From Paraburkholderia panacisoli (lineage in GTDB: Bacteria > Pseudomonadota > Gammaproteobacteria > Burkholderiales > Burkholderiaceae), in contig NZ_VTUZ01000061.1 in assembly GCF_008369935.1 (NCBI RefSeq), positions 1 through 45,463 of the forward strand: a DNA stretch of 45,463 bases. The letters run 5' to 3'. The position numbers and the translations under genes were made by a program. A model generated the notes under the pieces. It had not been told where the DNA came from, did not search any database, and saw only the letters and a list, made by a program, of their open reading frames with translations. Below, piece by piece: positions 1 through 8,194 of this stretch (position 1 is the first letter of the stretch; the number at the start of each line of letters is the position of its first letter).

Positions 1-724
1 TTGCCTGTCGCATCTTCTCCAGCGCCGCAAGTTGTTGTTCGACGAGTGCGAGCCGTTCGCACTCGCGCATTAACCGCTCACGCAGCTCGTGCGGTAACGG
101 CGCTCCGTCATGGCAGCGCACTTCCTCGCGTTCGAGCCGCTTGGCGAAGGTACGGTGATCGACCGCATCCCAGCAACCGAGCGTGACCAGGAGCTTACGC
201 ATCCGGTCGCGGTGCTGCAGCACTTCCTTCTGCAGTTGGCCGCGCTCGCGCATCAGCTGGCGCGATGCCTCATCCTGCGGTGACGGCACGTGCACGACGT
301 GCATGCGGTCGCGCTCGCCGCGCAGCCATGCGCGCAGATTGATCACCAGCTTGATTACATCGAGCCGGTCGGTCTTCGCGCGCCGCCTGTGACGTTCAAC
401 CGGGGTGCTGGCCGGATCGATGACGTAGCACTCGATGCCGTGCACCTGCAGCGCGCGACAGATCCAGAATGCGTCCTGCCCGGCCTCGTAGTTCACGACC
501 GTGCGTATGCCGGCCGGCAGCGACCACTTCTCCTTGTGCGCCTCGATCAGGTCCAGGACCGCCTGCAGGCGCGCCGCGGCCTGTGGTTGTGCGAGGGTGT
601 GCACGGCCGGCTTCTCGCGCCGGCCGTCGTGAAGCGCGACTTTCCATTTGGCCGCCGCCAGTTCCAGCGACACTGCCAGCACGAGTACGTCACCATGACC
701 CGTGTATGCCTGATCGGTACGCAT
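1..724 (-). CDS. IS110-family transposase, 5' part (runs off left edge)
   Basis: An open frame of 241 codons reads leftward from the ATG at 724-722 to the window edge without a stop, so the C-terminal transposase domain lies outside. An AGGAGAA ribosome site sits 5-6 nt upstream. The N-terminal RuvC-like domain is recognisable: an acidic residue before LAAAKWKVAL (E21), the NYEAGQD motif with E80, and KTDRLD with D119 and D122. IS110 enzymes normally have Asp at the first position (DEDD), so Glu at 21 is a variation. A coiled, charged linker rich in Arg and Glu follows from about residue 150. The family mobilises its own element through a DEDD transposase. Whether the copy is intact cannot be seen. 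Confidence 0.85.
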   Translation of the reverse strand, partial: MRTDQAYTGHGDVLVLAVSLELAAAKWKVALHDGRREKPAVHTLAQPQAAARLQAVLDLIEAHKEKWSLPAGIRTVVNYEAGQDAFWICRALQVHGIECYVIDPASTPVERHRRRAKTDRLDVIKLVINLRAWLRGERDRMHVVHVPSPQDEASRQLMRERGQLQKEVLQHRDRMRKLLVTLGCWDAVDHRTFAKRLEREEVRCHDGAPLPHELRERLMRECERLALVEQQLAALEKMRQA

Positions 725-959
725 GATGTTCTCCTGTGAGCAAACCTCGGCAAGCTGATTTTAGGCGTCAGCACGTCGAGGCCCTCGCTTCATAGGATCT
801 GATATCCGCGGGTTGGATACCGCATTACAGAGGTCCGCCTCATGAGCCTGCCGCTAACTTCCGCCGCAAGTTGGTGATGCCCGTTGCGTAATACCATCGC
901 GGGTTGCTCGGATGCCGGGCTGCGCCGCCTTCAGGAAACTCCTTCCGTTGTTTGGACAA

Positions 960-1289
960 TCACACACAGGCCGCGGGCAGTTTGCTGCGAGGTATTGCAA
1001 GCGACATGGCCAGTCGACTGATATCCCAGATGAACGCGGCCAGTTCGCGGGCAATAGCCACGACCGTGATGTTGATGGGCTTGCCTCGCGCGGTCAGCCG
1101 GCGGAATCGTCGGCACAGCCGTACCTGGGCGTCCCAGGCGCGGTCGATGATGGCCTTGGGCAGACCTTCGAGACGGGCCTGGATTTCGGGACTGACGCGG
1201 GCAGGATGGCGGTAACTCCAGGCCGCTTCGACGAGCAGTCTTCGGGCGTAGCTGTTGCCGGTTTTGGTAATGCTGCCTTGCCGGCGCGG
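960..1289 (-). pseudogene. IS110/IS116-type transposase, C-terminal remnant
   Basis: The minus strand from about 1289 to the TGA at 962-960 reads as the C-terminal (Transposase_20) domain of an IS110-family enzyme. It starts in the diagnostic RRQGSITKTGNSYARRLL motif and continues through LVEAAWSYRHPARV and ARELAAFIWDISRLA to a natural stop. No start codon or catalytic N-terminal domain precedes it: upstream of 1289 the frame dissolves into unrelated sequence. The motif set differs from what I expect for the transposase at 1-724, so this is probably a decayed copy of a different element rather than the missing part of that one. Confidence 0.7.
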
Positions 1290-1837
1290 CTCAGTCCACG
1301 CCCGTGCGGCTCTGGCAGCAATGCTAACCCGCGTTCAGTTTCCCCACGGCGGGCCAGCCCTGCCTCACTCAAAGTCATACTGCCTTCCGCTTTCAGTTGA
1401 GCTTGCAACTCGCAACCGTCACTCGCCCCAGCGACACTTCGATGGCAGTCACCAGGCCACATCGGCCTTTCGCGTGGACACGTCGGCCGACGGGAGCTCG
1501 CGCCCAGACCGGCCATTCATGCCTTTCAAATTGGAGCCATTCGGCAATGACCGCTGTCGCACGGTCGCGAACTGGCGCTATCGACCCTGAGTAGCCTTAC
1601 GCGATTGCGTTGACGCAACGGCCGTTTCTGCGGTGTACCGGCCACCCATCCCTTGCATGGGATGGCGGGTCAGCGGCTGGAGGAGTGGTCGAAATGTCTT
1701 TTTCTCGACGCCCCTGAGAAGTAGTAGAGGTCTTTGGGGTCAAGCCTTCGCGTCCAACAAAGCCACCATTGATCGACCGCGTTGCATAGCCATCCCAAAG
1801 TCCATGACAGAAAAGCGGCTTTCTGACTCGTCGCCTT
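1290..1837. other. Gene-free stretch with decayed sequence
   Basis: No convincing gene. ORFs here lack ribosome sites and recognisable motifs. A 20-bp dyad (CCATCCC, 6-nt spacer TTGCAT, GGGATGG) lies at 1646-1665. It has no T-tract, so it is not a clear terminator. The stretch is probably insertion-sequence debris between the remnant and the first chromosomal gene. Confidence 0.4.
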
Positions 1838-3064
1838 TCATTGGCGTGTGGCTAAATCAACGTCCTCAGCAAAGAAGCGGCGACGTGCTGCTTCGTCGCT
1901 TGGTGTATCTGGCCCGAGCCCCGACAGATCCGGCGCGCGATCCGGCTCGTTGGCGAGTTGCGGCAATACGCGTGCGCGGCGCATGTCGGCCATGTGGCCG
2001 GTCTCGTACAGCAACCTGGTGAGCCAGTCTTCGACGCGGTGCAGTGCCCCGTAATAACGGTCGTGCTGTTGCGCGTACCAGTGTGCGGCGGCCTGCCAGT
2101 CGTCGGTGCCGAGCAGGCAGTCGCGTAGCACCCGGACATCCCGCAGTGTCAGCGACAATCCGCATCCCCACGACGGGTCGCTGGCGGCGGCTGCATCGCC
2201 GATCAACGCCACCCCGTCACGATATGGATGACCAACCCAACAATCGGCGCCCGGATAGGCCGCGAGCGGGCCAGCCATGCTGGCGCCAGCGTACCAATCG
2301 CGGGGCACGCCGGTTGCGACGCACCCATCGACGAATTCGGCGATATGCCTGCTACCGCTAACGGGGTGCCGCTGTGCGACCCCATACACGAAATAGGACC
2401 GGAACCGTTGCTGGCCGATCGGAAAAATTAGAGCGCCCTGACCGCACGACGGATTCTGGAAATAGTGGACCGCATCTTCCGGCGCACCGAGCCCTTCGTG
2501 CAGTACGCCCGCAATGACTAGCCGTGGCGGGTCCTGGCTCACGATGAAGCCCGCCGCACCGCGCACCATCGACCGGCGACCGTCTGCGCCGACCACCAGG
2601 CGGGCCGACACACGCTCCTCGCCTTGGACTGTGCGCAACCGCACGGCCGGTGCATCCCCAGGCTCGACGCCGACGACTGCCGTATCCCGGCGCACGATCG
2701 CGCCGGCCGCTTCGGCTGCGTCGAGCAGCGCGCGTTGCATCGCAGGATGATAGAAGTTAAGGCAGCCGCAGTGCGCCGGTGTTGTTTCGACCAGGTCGCG
2801 GCAGTCGCGCGGCACAGGTCCAAAGTAACGCTTCCACCAGCGCACCTCATGGGCACCACTGTCGCGCAACAGGCCATCGATGCCCAGCGTACGTGCCTCC
2901 GCGACGCCCCACGGATGCATCCCCTCCCCGCGTACGCGGTCCTTGAATGCTGCCTCGCGCTCTACGACCAGCGTGCGGACTCCCTGCATCGCCAACGAGC
3001 GACCCAGCGCCGCGCCACCCAGACCGCCACCCACGATGACGACGTCCCAGTTGCCGTGTGCCAT
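1838..3064 (-). CDS. FAD-dependent monooxygenase (PHBH fold)
   Basis: The product is 408 residues, a normal length for class A flavoprotein monooxygenases or related geranylgeranyl-reductase-like enzymes. The N-terminal dinucleotide motif VIVGGGLGG is at residues 9-17, with the acidic ribose-binding E35 ending strand 2. The GADGRRS (DG) motif follows near residue 160 and the FAD-phosphate motif ALIGDAAAASDPSWGCG near 300. These three together are diagnostic of the PHBH fold, in which FAD and NAD(P)H are used to hydroxylate or oxidise an organic substrate. The substrate cannot be read from sequence. Start: ATG at 3064 with GGAGG 10 nt upstream. No signal peptide, so it is cytoplasmic. The upstream 264 bp hold two dyads likely to be its control region. 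Confidence 0.82.
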   Translation of the reverse strand: MAHGNWDVVIVGGGLGGAALGRSLAMQGVRTLVVEREAAFKDRVRGEGMHPWGVAEARTLGIDGLLRDSGAHEVRWWKRYFGPVPRDCRDLVETTPAHCGCLNFYHPAMQRALLDAAEAAGAIVRRDTAVVGVEPGDAPAVRLRTVQGEERVSARLVVGADGRRSMVRGAAGFIVSQDPPRLVIAGVLHEGLGAPEDAVHYFQNPSCGQGALIFPIGQQRFRSYFVYGVAQRHPVSGSRHIAEFVDGCVATGVPRDWYAGASMAGPLAAYPGADCWVGHPYRDGVALIGDAAAASDPSWGCGLSLTLRDVRVLRDCLLGTDDWQAAAHWYAQQHDRYYGALHRVEDWLTRLLYETGHMADMRRARVLPQLANEPDRAPDLSGLGPDTPSDEAARRRFFAEDVDLATRQ

Positions 3065-3111
3065 TGCTGACGATCCTCCGGGAAATTCGGGTCATGCTGT
3101 CACGTGTTCGA

Positions 3112-3137
3112 CTATCCGATAGACGACTCTCGGATAG
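3112..3137. promoter_or_regulatory. Inverted repeat upstream of the FAD monooxygenase
   Basis: CTATCCGA, a 10-nt spacer, then TCGGATAG: perfect 8-bp arms, ending 48 bp before the monooxygenase start at 3064. The size and place suit a dimeric repressor or activator site. The regulator is unknown. Confidence 0.4.
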
Positions 3138-3190
3138 GACTTTGCGAGTGTGTGCGCTCGATCCGGGCAGGAACCAAATACCCGCCCCGC

Positions 3191-3211
3191 TACGTATGTA
3201 TCTACGTACAT
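3191..3211. promoter_or_regulatory. TACGTA-N6-TACGTA repeat
   Basis: Two TACGTA palindromes (3191-3196 and 3203-3208) are separated by six bases. An overlapping ATGTA-N6-TACAT dyad spans 3196-3211. This resembles TetR-family operators in layout, and it lies between the end of the FAD oxidase gene and the start of the FAD monooxygenase gene. The assignment is an inference from symmetry only. Confidence 0.35.
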
Positions 3212-3328
3212 CGGTGTGAGGGCAAAGAAAACCGCCGGCGGAGCACAAATGTCTGTGGCCCGGCGTGCTGGAGCATGCCGGCGAGGTCTGGGCAGGCAGG
3301 AAGTGCTCACGGTGAATACGCAATATCG

Positions 3329-4768
3329 TCATCCGCATTGAGGCTGCGAAGGGCTCGCACGCCAGGCTGCAGATGGCCCCGGTCGGATGTTTTGATTCAG
3401 ACGGAAGAAATTGGTTGGATCATATTTGTTCTTTACTTCCACGAGGCGCGAATAATTTTCGCCGTAGGCGGAGCGTAGCCGCTCCCCGCCCTCCTCGCCG
3501 AGGTTGTTCGCGTAGACGCCGCCGGTCGAGTACGGTTTGATTGCGTCCCACACCTCGTTCGCCCATCGGATAGCCGCGTCGTCGTCCGCCGCATTGTCCC
3601 AGATTGCAACTGGAAAGCAGTCGTAGAGCGCATCCCGGTTCACATACGGCGTCTCCGTTTTCTGTATGCGGGCGATCGCGCCGCCGACCTGCTGCAACAC
3701 GAGCATCGATGCAATGGTAGGCGCGGTCGCGTAGACCCTCAGCATCGTGTCGATCGCCGTGTCGGTGAGTTCACGAAGAAATTGCGCCTTCCAGTAGTAA
3801 CGGCGGCCGCGCGGAAAAATGCTGTCGCCACCTGATTGAATTTGCAGATACGGGATCGCGGCAAACCGGTTCTCGACCGGCGTGCCATATTCCCTGATTG
3901 GCCTGATGACCCGAGTGCCCGCTTCCACGGACCCGGTGTAGCATGCCGAAATACTGAAGAACCGCTCACCAGACGGCGCAGTGACGAGTGCGGCGTCGAG
4001 ACTGAGTTCGTCTGGCGCTTGGCTGGAAAATGCGGAATAGAACCGCATTGCATCACGCGCCTGATCGTAGCGATGCAGCACCGACCCCGCCAGCAGTTGC
4101 GGCCCGACCGGATGAAGCTGATATTCGAACGCCGTGACGATGCCGAAGTTGCCGCCTCCGCCGCGCAGGCCCCAGAACAGATCCGGATTTTCGAAGCGCG
4201 TTGCCCTCAGCGGGAGCCCGTCAGCGGTGACGACGTCGGCGCCAGTCAGATTGTCGCAGGTCAGCCCGCATTTTCGGCCGAGCTTGCCAAACCCTCCTCC
4301 GAGCGTCAATCCGGCAATGCCGGTATCGCTGTTGACACCCATCGTGGTCGCCAGACCATGGGCTTGCGTCGCAGCGTCGAACTCGCCGAGGCGAAGACCG
4401 GCTTCGGCGCGTGCAACACGGCGCAACGGATCGACCTCGATCCGCCTCATACGCGACAGGTCGATCACGACGCCGCCGTCGCAAACTGACATACCCGCGA
4501 CATTGTGGCCTCCGCTGCGAACCGCCACGAGATGGTTGCCTGACCGCGCGAAGCGAACCGTCTCGATAACGTCGTTGGCATCGGCGCAATAGACGATCAT
4601 CGCCGGCCGCCTGTCGACCATGCCGTTCCATACCTTGCGAGCGTCGTCGTAACGAGGGGTGCCCCGAATGACAGCTTCGCCGCGTAATTTCTGGCGAAGT
4701 CGTGTGATATCCCATTCCGGCGGATCGAGGCTGACACCGGAACTCTGGTTAGTCTGACGCACGTCCAT
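3329..4768 (-). CDS. FAD-linked oxidase, berberine-bridge/6-hydroxynicotine oxidase type
   Basis: The product is 479 residues. The FAD_binding_4 (PCMH) domain covers roughly residues 40-220, with RSGGHNVAG placing the flavin-linked histidine at H88 and the glycine-rich GIAGLTLGGGFG loop after it. The position where bicovalent members carry a second flavin-linking Cys reads GVNSDTG, so the flavin is probably held by His alone. The C-terminal BBE segment YGENYSRLVEVKNKYDP is present. Such enzymes oxidise alcohols, amines or sugars with O2. Start: ATG at 4768 with GAGGAGG about 8 nt upstream. It is divergent from the LysR gene starting at 4900, which is probably its regulator. No signal peptide is evident. 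The substrate is unknown. Confidence 0.85.
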   Translation of the reverse strand: MDVRQTNQSSGVSLDPPEWDITRLRQKLRGEAVIRGTPRYDDARKVWNGMVDRRPAMIVYCADANDVIETVRFARSGNHLVAVRSGGHNVAGMSVCDGGVVIDLSRMRRIEVDPLRRVARAEAGLRLGEFDAATQAHGLATTMGVNSDTGIAGLTLGGGFGKLGRKCGLTCDNLTGADVVTADGLPLRATRFENPDLFWGLRGGGGNFGIVTAFEYQLHPVGPQLLAGSVLHRYDQARDAMRFYSAFSSQAPDELSLDAALVTAPSGERFFSISACYTGSVEAGTRVIRPIREYGTPVENRFAAIPYLQIQSGGDSIFPRGRRYYWKAQFLRELTDTAIDTMLRVYATAPTIASMLVLQQVGGAIARIQKTETPYVNRDALYDCFPVAIWDNAADDDAAIRWANEVWDAIKPYSTGGVYANNLGEEGGERLRSAYGENYSRLVEVKNKYDPTNFFRLNQNIRPGPSAAWRASPSQPQCG

Positions 4769-4871
4769 CGAAACGCCTCCTCGTGTCCGGTACGGGGGCA
4801 GTTGCCCGTCTACCCGCCGAGGATCCTCTCATAGGGTACTGCCTGTGGCAAAATCAAAGATCTCAGTTACC

Positions 4872-4890
4872 GGATGACATTAATTCATCC
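4872..4890. promoter_or_regulatory. Probable LysR operator between oxidase and lysR
   Basis: GGATGACATTAATTCATCC has perfect 6-bp outer arms (GGATGA/TCATCC) around an AT-rich centre containing ATTAAT. It ends 9 bp before the LysR start and lies about 100 bp upstream of the divergent oxidase start. LysR proteins typically bind such dyads to autoregulate and control a divergent gene. Confidence 0.5.
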
Positions 4891-4899
4891 AGGCATGTC

Positions 4900-5808
4900 A
4901 TGAGGAAGCTGCTTCCGTTGCGGTCCCTTCAGGCATTCGAAGCTGCGGCGCGACACCGGAGCTTTAAGGGTGCGGCGGCGGAACTCGGGGTGACGCCAAC
5001 GGCGATCAGCCATCAAATCCGGCTGTTGGAAGACCTGTGCGGTCAAAGACTGTTCCAGCGGCATCCACGACCTCTTGCGCTGACGACTGCGGGCGAGCGA
5101 TTGTTCCCCCAGTTGCGAAACGGCTTTGACACGCTGACACATGCAGTGGCGTCGCTCGCTGCGCCGCGTGATCCACCCCCTCTTCGCGTGACGAGTCCCA
5201 ATGCTTTCGCAAGCCGATGGCTGGTTCCGCGTCTGCCGAAATGGCGGGAGATGCACCCGGATATTCCATTGGAGATCATCGGGACCGACGCTGTCCTCGA
5301 TCTGCGCGCGGGCGATGCCGACTTCGCGATCCGCTATGCCCGCGTGATGCCTGCTGGCTTTGCAGCGCAGGAGATTTATCGTGATGCGTTCTTTCCGATC
5401 TGTAGTCCGGCGCTGCTTGCAACGAAGGACGGCCCGATCAAGTGTGTTGCCGACCTGCTGCAGTTTCCGTTGATCCATTTCGACTGGATGAACCACGATC
5501 CGGAGGCACCGACCTGGCGAAAATGGCTTGCGACCGCAGGCACGATCGACCCAGGTTTGATGGAAACCGATAAGAAGTGCGATTTAAGCTTCCGGGAAGA
5601 ATTGCACGCGATCGATGCCGTTGTCGCAGGACAAGGGATCGCCATCTGCAGTGATGTCGTAGTTAGTCGCGAACTGAGGTCTGGAGCGCTGGTCAAGGCG
5701 CATTCCCTGTCTCTGCAAGGCTATGGCTTTTACCTCGTATCAATGGTTCACCACCCCCGGCAGGCGGCGATCGATGCCTTCTCAGCCTGGATGAGATTGG
5801 CAAACTGA
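4900..5808 (+). CDS. LysR-family regulator, GcvA-like
   Basis: From the ATG at 4900 the protein is 302 residues, the normal LysR length. The longer reading from 4783 adds 39 residues that overlap the shared promoter and do not resemble LysR. The N-terminus MRKLLPLRSLQAFEAAARHRSF with the helix-turn-helix at about residues 18-40 (GAAAELGVTPTAISHQIRLLE) is the GcvA subgroup pattern. A periplasmic-binding-type effector domain fills the rest, including VTSPNAFASRWLVPRL and the C-terminal VVAGQGIAICSDVVV. It is transcribed away from the FAD oxidase across 131 bp holding an inverted repeat, the classic arrangement for a LysR activator and its target. The effector is unknown. Confidence 0.88.
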   Translation: MRKLLPLRSLQAFEAAARHRSFKGAAAELGVTPTAISHQIRLLEDLCGQRLFQRHPRPLALTTAGERLFPQLRNGFDTLTHAVASLAAPRDPPPLRVTSPNAFASRWLVPRLPKWREMHPDIPLEIIGTDAVLDLRAGDADFAIRYARVMPAGFAAQEIYRDAFFPICSPALLATKDGPIKCVADLLQFPLIHFDWMNHDPEAPTWRKWLATAGTIDPGLMETDKKCDLSFREELHAIDAVVAGQGIAICSDVVVSRELRSGALVKAHSLSLQGYGFYLVSMVHHPRQAAIDAFSAWMRLAN

Positions 5809-6123
5809 AGCATCTGCTACACCGGCCTCTGCGCTCCGGATCGGATCTGCTCACTCGGCATGCCAGAGTCATAAGGGCAAGCCGGTTCCGGCGGACCCGC
5901 CTGGAACGGCGAGCCGAAATCCACTATCGTGTCAGTTGAGGTGTATTGCACACGCGCATGATCGCCGGGCGAGATGTCTCGCCCGATGCCGCCGGCAACG
6001 ATCGCAGGACCGAAGGTGTCCTCTGGAGGGGGGCACTGGCTGCGGGCGCTGCTGGCTTGTTAGCGTCGAAAGATTGCACGCTCGACGCGTTCACGGTCGC
6101 TCGATCACGAATGGAGGTGTCTC
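5809..6123. other. Intergenic region, 315 bp, with a 20-bp palindrome
   Basis: No gene is supported. ORFs crossing it are frame shadows without ribosome sites. Its one clear element is the palindrome at 5966-5985, listed separately. Confidence 0.5.
5966..5985. promoter_or_regulatory. CGGGCGAGA-TG-TCTCGCCCG palindrome
   Basis: Perfect 9-bp arms around a 2-nt centre, 138 bp upstream of the duplicated-domain gene at 6124 and 157 bp after the LysR stop. It could be an operator. It could also form a terminator-like hairpin, but no T-tract follows. Confidence 0.4.
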
Positions 6124-6762
6124 ATGGACACTAAAGGTCTGCTCGTCAGGTTGGAAGTCAAATCCGGCACCGACGACGCCATGGCGGAAGACGTCCTGCG
6201 CTCGGCTCTCGCGATGGGGCGGGCGGAAGCCGCAACGACCGCGTGGTTCGCGATCAGATTCGGGCGATCGGAGTACGGTATCTTCGACGTGTTCCCAGAC
6301 GTTGCCGGCCGCGAGGCGCATCTGGCGGGGCCCGTTACACAAGCACTGTTGGATGCCGGCGGCAGCGTGTTTACCGGAGCGCCGCTGATTCAGGAGTTCG
6401 ATGTCCTGGCCAGCAAGCTTCCTGCCACATCATCGGGCGAGCCCGTCACGAAGGCGCTGCTCCTCACGTTCAAGGCAAAGGCTGGCCATGAGTCACAAGT
6501 TGCGCAGTTCCTTCGCGACGCGCAGGCACTCGTGGAGCAGGAACCCAAGACCGTTGCCTGGTTTGCCATCCGCCTCGACGAGGGTCACTTCGGCATCTTT
6601 GACGTCTTCCCCGACAACGGCGCTCGGTTTGCGCACTTGACGGGTCATGTTCCCCGGGAACTCGCCAAGCATTCGCTGTCATTGCTGGGCAGCGTGCCGG
6701 ATGTCGGAATGCTCGATGTGGTCGACGCAAAATGGGTCGACCGGTCTGCGGGACTGCGGTGA
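6124..6762 (+). CDS. Tandem-duplicated dimeric alpha/beta-barrel (ABM-like) protein
   Basis: The product is 212 residues made of two homologous halves. AWFAIRFGRSEYGIFDVFPD at residue 40 is repeated as AWFAIRLDEGHFGIFDVFPD at residue 145, each followed by an (A/R)xAHLxG block. Single-domain relatives of about 100 residues belong to the antibiotic-biosynthesis-monooxygenase-like ferredoxin-fold superfamily, in which two chains normally pair to form a barrel. Here one chain supplies both halves. Those relatives are putative cofactor-free monooxygenases or small-molecule binders; no active residue can be assigned. Start: ATG at 6124 after GGAGGTGTCTC (GGAGG 5-6 nt upstream). The gene appears to be a single transcription unit, followed by a hairpin. 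Confidence 0.8.
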   Translation: MDTKGLLVRLEVKSGTDDAMAEDVLRSALAMGRAEAATTAWFAIRFGRSEYGIFDVFPDVAGREAHLAGPVTQALLDAGGSVFTGAPLIQEFDVLASKLPATSSGEPVTKALLLTFKAKAGHESQVAQFLRDAQALVEQEPKTVAWFAIRLDEGHFGIFDVFPDNGARFAHLTGHVPRELAKHSLSLLGSVPDVGMLDVVDAKWVDRSAGLR

Positions 6763-7124
6763 ACGTTTAAGCAGACGGCGAATGAGGCTGACAGGGAACC
6801 TTCCCCACCGGCAGGAATCTGCCGGCGTGTCGTATCGTCAATCACTGCACAAACAGCCTGATGGTGAGTCGTGTGGCGGTACCCGCCCCCGAAGTTTTCA
6901 GGCAAGACCGTCCGTGTTCGACCCTCATGCGCCCGTCGGGCCGCGCAAGCGGGATGACTGTTCCGCAGGCCGTTGCTGCCCGAAGTTGCGTCCGATGCGC
7001 ACGAAGATATGCGCTGTAGCGCATCGCATGTGAGCGGGATAGGTGGAATTGCGCCGGTAGCGTTCAGCCTGCCCCCACAAGAGGCATCCGGTCGAGGCTC
7101 CCCGGCCGACTGCCCCGCAGAGTG
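6763..7124. other. Intergenic region, 362 bp
   Basis: No gene is supported. It holds the hairpin at 6808-6825 and a minor dyad ATGCGC-TGTA-GCGCAT at 7009-7024. It separates a plus-strand gene from the convergent BON gene. Confidence 0.4.
6808..6825 (+). terminator. Possible hairpin terminator after the duplicated-domain gene
   Basis: CCGGCAG, loop GAAT, CTGCCGG: a perfect 7-bp GC-rich stem with a 4-nt loop, 46 bp after the stop at 6762. No T-run follows, so it may be a stability hairpin or part of a Rho-assisted end. Confidence 0.3.
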
Positions 7125-7481
7125 TTACTGTCCCACTTCTTTAAATGTCAGCGCATTTTTCACGGACGTCACGCCGGGCACAGTCTTTGCAATTTCGGCC
7201 GCCTTGTCGATATTACTGGCGTCAGTGACGGATCCCGCGAGGGTCACTGCGCCGCCTTTTGCAATGACATTGATTCTGGAAGTGCTGACGCCGCCCTTCG
7301 AGAGGGCGCGAAGCACTTTTTTGCTTAGTGCGCGATTCGCCTGTCGGGCGGCTTTAGCACTTCCCTCGGCCGCCGGCGCTGTCGACGTATCGGCTGATTC
7401 GCTGGTCTGGGGCCACGCATTGACCGATGCGATCACGATCAATGCGCCGCTAGCAAACTTCAGGATATTGTTGACTTTCAT
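7125..7481 (-). CDS. BON-domain periplasmic protein
   Basis: The product is 118 residues. Residues 1-24 (MKVNNILKFASGALIVIASVNAWP) form a signal peptide. After a Ser/Ala-rich linker comes one BON domain, ending in SRINVIAKGGAVTLAGSVTDASNIDKAAEIAKTVPGVTSVKNAL split around the conserved GxVTLxGxV and VPGVxxVxN segments. BON domains bind membranes or phospholipids and occur in OsmY-like envelope-stress proteins. Start: ATG at 7481 with TGGAGCG ribosome site. It is monocistronic. A GGGACC-TT-GGTCCC palindrome lies 165 bp upstream and may control it under stress or low oxygen; that link is inference. Confidence 0.85.
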   Translation of the reverse strand: MKVNNILKFASGALIVIASVNAWPQTSESADTSTAPAAEGSAKAARQANRALSKKVLRALSKGGVSTSRINVIAKGGAVTLAGSVTDASNIDKAAEIAKTVPGVTSVKNALTFKEVGQ

Positions 7482-8194
7482 TGCTCGCTCCAGTTGTCAA
7501 GAGCCACGACAAATCCCGCGAGGGATCGTGGGTCCGCCATGACACGGCCGTTGGCCACGCTCAAGGGCGGCGGCTCGCAAGTCAGCACAGGCGAAACCGC
7601 GCGATTGTTGAAATAGCAGTCTGTTCCAATTTTCCTCGCGAAACCATGGGACCTTGGTCCCATAGGAAGACGAAGGAATGAGGCCAACATACAATGGTCC
7701 AGCAGATTAGTGCACTAGCCAGCACCTGGTCCAGATACGGTCGTTGACCCGTCAAACGGGCCTGCGTCGGCGGCCTGGAGCATGCGAGCAAACGATGACT
7801 GATCTAGACGAGTCTTCGCAGATCTGAACCATCCATTTGCGCTCGCTTTGCAGAACTGCAAACAAACACACGCACCATAAGGCTTACCCGATGTCCCTTG
7901 CCGGCTCGAAACGAGCGCTTCGCTGAACGAAAGCGGGTGTCTCAGTTTGGCCCGGTACTGCCCTAAGCAAACGGCATGCTTCGACCGCTTCTCGCAAGGT
8001 AGCGATCGGCAATACGCGCCACGTCCCGTACAGCGGAGAAGGTCGCGCGAATGTCGCGTTTCGGTCCCAGGAGGGAACGCCGGCGAACTTCAATCAGGTG
8101 GCGAACATCTTTGAGCCGATTAACGCACTGGATCCACTTTCATGCGAGCGCGCCACTCTTCTATCGCCACAGTAGGCGCGTCACCGCGCGCAGA
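7482..8194. other. Gene-free region, 713 bp, upstream of the BON gene
   Basis: No supported gene: ORFs here lack ribosome sites and known motifs. It holds the 18-bp palindrome at 7646-7663, two direct copies of TGGTCCAG (7695-7702 and 7727-7734) flanking the palindromic AGTGCACT, and a GGTCCC half-site near 8066. This looks regulatory rather than coding. Confidence 0.4.
7646..7663. promoter_or_regulatory. ATGGGACCTTGGTCCCAT palindrome (DosR-box-like)
   Basis: A perfect 18-bp palindrome, 165 bp upstream of the BON gene on the minus strand. Its GGGACC-2 nt-GGTCCC core resembles the mycobacterial DosR/DevR box (GGGACT-2 nt-AGTCCC), bound by a NarL/FixJ-type regulator. The resemblance is to a motif known elsewhere and does not identify the protein here. 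Confidence 0.4.
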
